Assembly (NCBI GenBank): GCA_938037005.1
Contig: CALHVR010000056.1
Span: 1 to 24,510, forward strand
Source: an uncultured Leptotrichiaceae bacterium
Lineage (GTDB): Bacteria > Fusobacteriota > Fusobacteriia > Fusobacteriales > Leptotrichiaceae
Reading direction: 5' to 3'
DNA: 24,510 nucleotides
Position numbers and translations under genes: made by a program
Notes under the pieces: generated by a model
Database searches by the model: none
Seen by the model: the letters and a program-made list of their open reading frames with translations, nothing else
What the model was told of the DNA's origin: nothing
Shown here: in pieces, positions 23,405 through 24,510 of the stretch
Layout of the letters: the number at the start of each line of letters is the position of its first letter
How positions within the stretch are numbered: the first letter of the stretch is position 1

Positions 23405-23433
23405 TTGACAAAAATTTGAAAATAGTTTAAAAT
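23405..23433 (+). promoter_or_regulatory. Promoter of rplM-rpsI
   Basis: Perfect TTGACA (23405-23410), a 17-base spacer and TAAAAT (23428-23433) form a strong promoter, as expected for ribosomal protein genes. An inverted repeat AAGTAA-gtgaat-TTACTT (23389-23406) overlaps the start of the -35 box. No U-tract terminator separates it from nifJ, so some read-through from nifJ is possible. Confidence 0.8.
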
Positions 23434-23440
23434 ATAAGTC

Positions 23441-23493
23441 AATGTAAGCCTTTCCCACAAAGGACCGTTATCCAAACATAAAAAATTAGGAGG
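23441..23493 (+). promoter_or_regulatory. Candidate ribosomal protein L13 leader
   Basis: The short 5' untranslated region of rplM is structured. A 5-base-pair hairpin CCTTT-CCCAC-AAAGG (23449-23463) lies inside an outer ATGT/ACAT pairing (23442-23445 with 23476-23479). An unpaired ACCGTTATCC segment follows the hairpin, and then comes AGGAGG (23488-23493). Its position and size, and the look of the CUUUCCC...AAAGGACCGUUAUC segment, fit the L13 leader known upstream of rplM-rpsI in low-GC Gram-positives, thought to bind L13 for autoregulation. This match is from memory and structure, not from a covariance search. Confidence 0.6.
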
Positions 23494-23501
23494 ATAAAAA
23501 A

Positions 23502-23933
23502 GTGAAATACACTAAAATGCAAAAAAAAGAAGAAGTAGTAAGAAACTGGTATGAAATAGACGCAGAAGGAAAAATATTAGGAAAATTAGCAGCTGAAATA
23601 GCAGTTAAATTAATGGGTAAACATAAAGTTAGTTATACACCTCATGTTGATGGTGGAGATTTTGTTATTGTAACAAATGCAACGAAATTCGCAGTAACAG
23701 GAAATAAAATGTTAGATAAAAAATATCATAGACACAGTGGTTTCCCTGGTGGATTAAGAACTAGATCATTAGAAGAAATGATTGAGAAAAAACCAACTGA
23801 AGTAATTAGAAAAGCTGTAGAAAGAATGTTACCAAAAAATAAATTAGGAAGCCAAATGATTGGAAGATTAAAAATTTATGTAGGATCAGAACATAATCAT
23901 TCAGCACAAAAACCAGAAAGAATAGAGTTATAG
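23502..23933 (+). CDS. rplM: 50S ribosomal protein L13
   Basis: L13 is an early-assembling large-subunit protein. The 143 residues are complete and typical: RNWYEIDAEGKILGKLA, AAEIAVKLMGKHK, VIVTNATKFAVTGNK, the YHRHSGFPGGLRTRS segment, EVIRKAVERMLPKNKLG and the C-terminal YVGSEHNHSAQKPE. The start is GTG at 23502, set by AGGAGG with 8-base spacing. It is the first gene of the usual rplM-rpsI pair; its TAG stop overlaps the ribosome binding site of rpsI. The structured leader upstream suggests L13 represses its own translation or transcription. The higher use of optimal codons is normal for a ribosomal gene. Confidence 0.98.
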   Translation: MKYTKMQKKEEVVRNWYEIDAEGKILGKLAAEIAVKLMGKHKVSYTPHVDGGDFVIVTNATKFAVTGNKMLDKKYHRHSGFPGGLRTRSLEEMIEKKPTEVIRKAVERMLPKNKLGSQMIGRLKIYVGSEHNHSAQKPERIEL

Positions 23934-23946
23934 GAGGTAGAGTTTC

Positions 23947-24345
23947 GTGGCAGAAAAAATTCAATATTTAGGAACAGGAAGAAGAAAAACTTCAGTAGCA
24001 AGAGTTAGATTAGTACCAGGAGAAGCTGGAATTACAATAAATGGAAAAGAAATGAGAGAATATTTCGGTGGAAGAGAATTATTATCTAAAATTGTAGAAC
24101 AACCATTGGAATTAACAGAAACATTAAATAAATATGGAGTAAAAGTAAATGTTAATGGTGGAGGAACAACAGGTCAAGCAGGAGCAATCAGACATGGTGT
24201 TTCAAGAGCATTATTAGTTGCAGATGAATCATTAAGAGCTGTATTAAAAGAAGCAGGATTCTTAACAAGAGATTCAAGAATGGTTGAAAGAAAAAAATAT
24301 GGGAAAAAGAAAGCAAGAAGAAGCCCACAATTCTCAAAAAGATAA
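23947..24345 (+). CDS. rpsI: 30S ribosomal protein S9
   Basis: S9 is a small-subunit protein whose C-terminal Lys/Arg tail reaches the ribosomal P site. The 132 residues start AEKIQYLGTGRRKTSVARV (after the initiator), continue with VNGGGTTGQAGAIRHGVSRAL and FLTRDSRMVERKKYGKKKA, and finish with the invariant PQFSKR, so the protein is complete. Translation starts at a GTG (23947). AGGAGG (23932-23937) overlaps the rplM stop, with a 13-base gap between the genes, so the two are translated from one mRNA. A strong terminator follows the stop. Confidence 0.98.
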   Translation: MAEKIQYLGTGRRKTSVARVRLVPGEAGITINGKEMREYFGGRELLSKIVEQPLELTETLNKYGVKVNVNGGGTTGQAGAIRHGVSRALLVADESLRAVLKEAGFLTRDSRMVERKKYGKKKARRSPQFSKR

Positions 24346-24362
24346 TTTATATCATATATATA

Positions 24363-24398
24363 CCCTTGGAAATTCAGTATTTTCAAGGGTTTTTGTTT
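24363..24398 (+). terminator. Rho-independent terminator of rplM-rpsI
   Basis: CCCTTGGAAA (24363-24372) pairs with TTTTCAAGGG (24380-24389) as a 10-base-pair stem including one G-U pair, around a 7-base loop. TTTTTGTTT follows. It starts 17 bases after the rpsI stop. The remaining bases to the window end (24399-24510) are AT-rich, with no gene start that I can identify. Confidence 0.9.
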
Positions 24399-24510
24399 AG
24401 AAAATTGTATTAAATTTTAGTATATAAAAATTTAATTTAGCAATATCATAAAAGATAAAAATTATTGAATTAAAGACTTTTAGAAAAAGGATAGAGTTAT
24501 TTATAAAATA

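Noticed and set aside
24409..24436. Perfect 10-base inverted repeat ATTAAATTTT / AAAATTTAAT after the rpsI terminator
   Set aside because: It is made only of A and T in a very AT-rich spacer, so chance is a good explanation. It has no terminator tail, and no gene is visible beside it.
1..24510. Search for CRISPR arrays, insertion sequences, phage genes, tRNA/rRNA genes and toxin-antitoxin pairs
   Set aside because: No spaced direct repeats, transposase motifs, phage proteins or tRNA-like cloverleaf sequence were seen. The Fic gene has no adjacent antitoxin-like ORF.

Overview
The window is a compact, AT-rich stretch of bacterial chromosome in which all 20 protein genes lie on the + strand. 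It carries 19 recognisable proteins and one unassigned 49-residue ORF. The very AT-rich coding, a UvrB that resembles genus Fusobacterium as I recall it, a single-chain pyruvate:ferredoxin oxidoreductase and Shine-Dalgarno-led genes suggest an anaerobic or fermentative Fusobacteriota member. A Leptotrichiaceae-type relative (Leptotrichia, Sneathia, Streptobacillus) fits best. This placement is inference; a low-GC Firmicute cannot be excluded without a database search.

Layout. (1) 1-3327: DNA repair, uvrB and dinB (Pol IV), followed by a small ORF. (2) 3345-6415: a promoter, a PepD-type dipeptidase, ribonuclease M5 and an exported N-acetylmuramoyl-L-alanine amidase, closed by a clear terminator. 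(3) 6449-13353: a Fic-fold protein whose motif histidine is replaced by Gln, an exported M13 metallopeptidase, then the lower mevalonate pathway (mvk-mvaD-pmk-fni), all closely spaced. These four enzymes convert mevalonate to IPP/DMAPP; HMG-CoA synthase and reductase are not in the window. (4) 13408-14197: an exported DUF3298-type protein in a self-contained unit with its own promoter and terminator. (5) 14199-19615: recJ, then an LD-carboxypeptidase, an M19 dipeptidase and a class I amidotransferase-type peptidase (C26). The last three look like a set for degrading wall-derived or gamma-glutamyl peptides. (6) 19740-23365: nifJ behind two overlapping promoters. (7) 23405-24398: rplM-rpsI with a consensus promoter, a structured leader resembling the L13 autoregulatory leader, and a strong terminator.

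Points most worth checking: the 3' end of recJ appears frameshifted, with about 30 plausible residues continuing in the next frame to a stop just before the downstream gene; uvrB has synonymous codon use unlike its neighbours; the Fic protein lacks the motif histidine; and the LD-carboxypeptidase/M19/C26 trio may be a peptide-salvage pathway. I saw no CRISPR array, insertion sequence, phage gene, tRNA or rRNA. No gene-free stretch exceeds about 205 bases. I did not find a clearly new multi-gene system.
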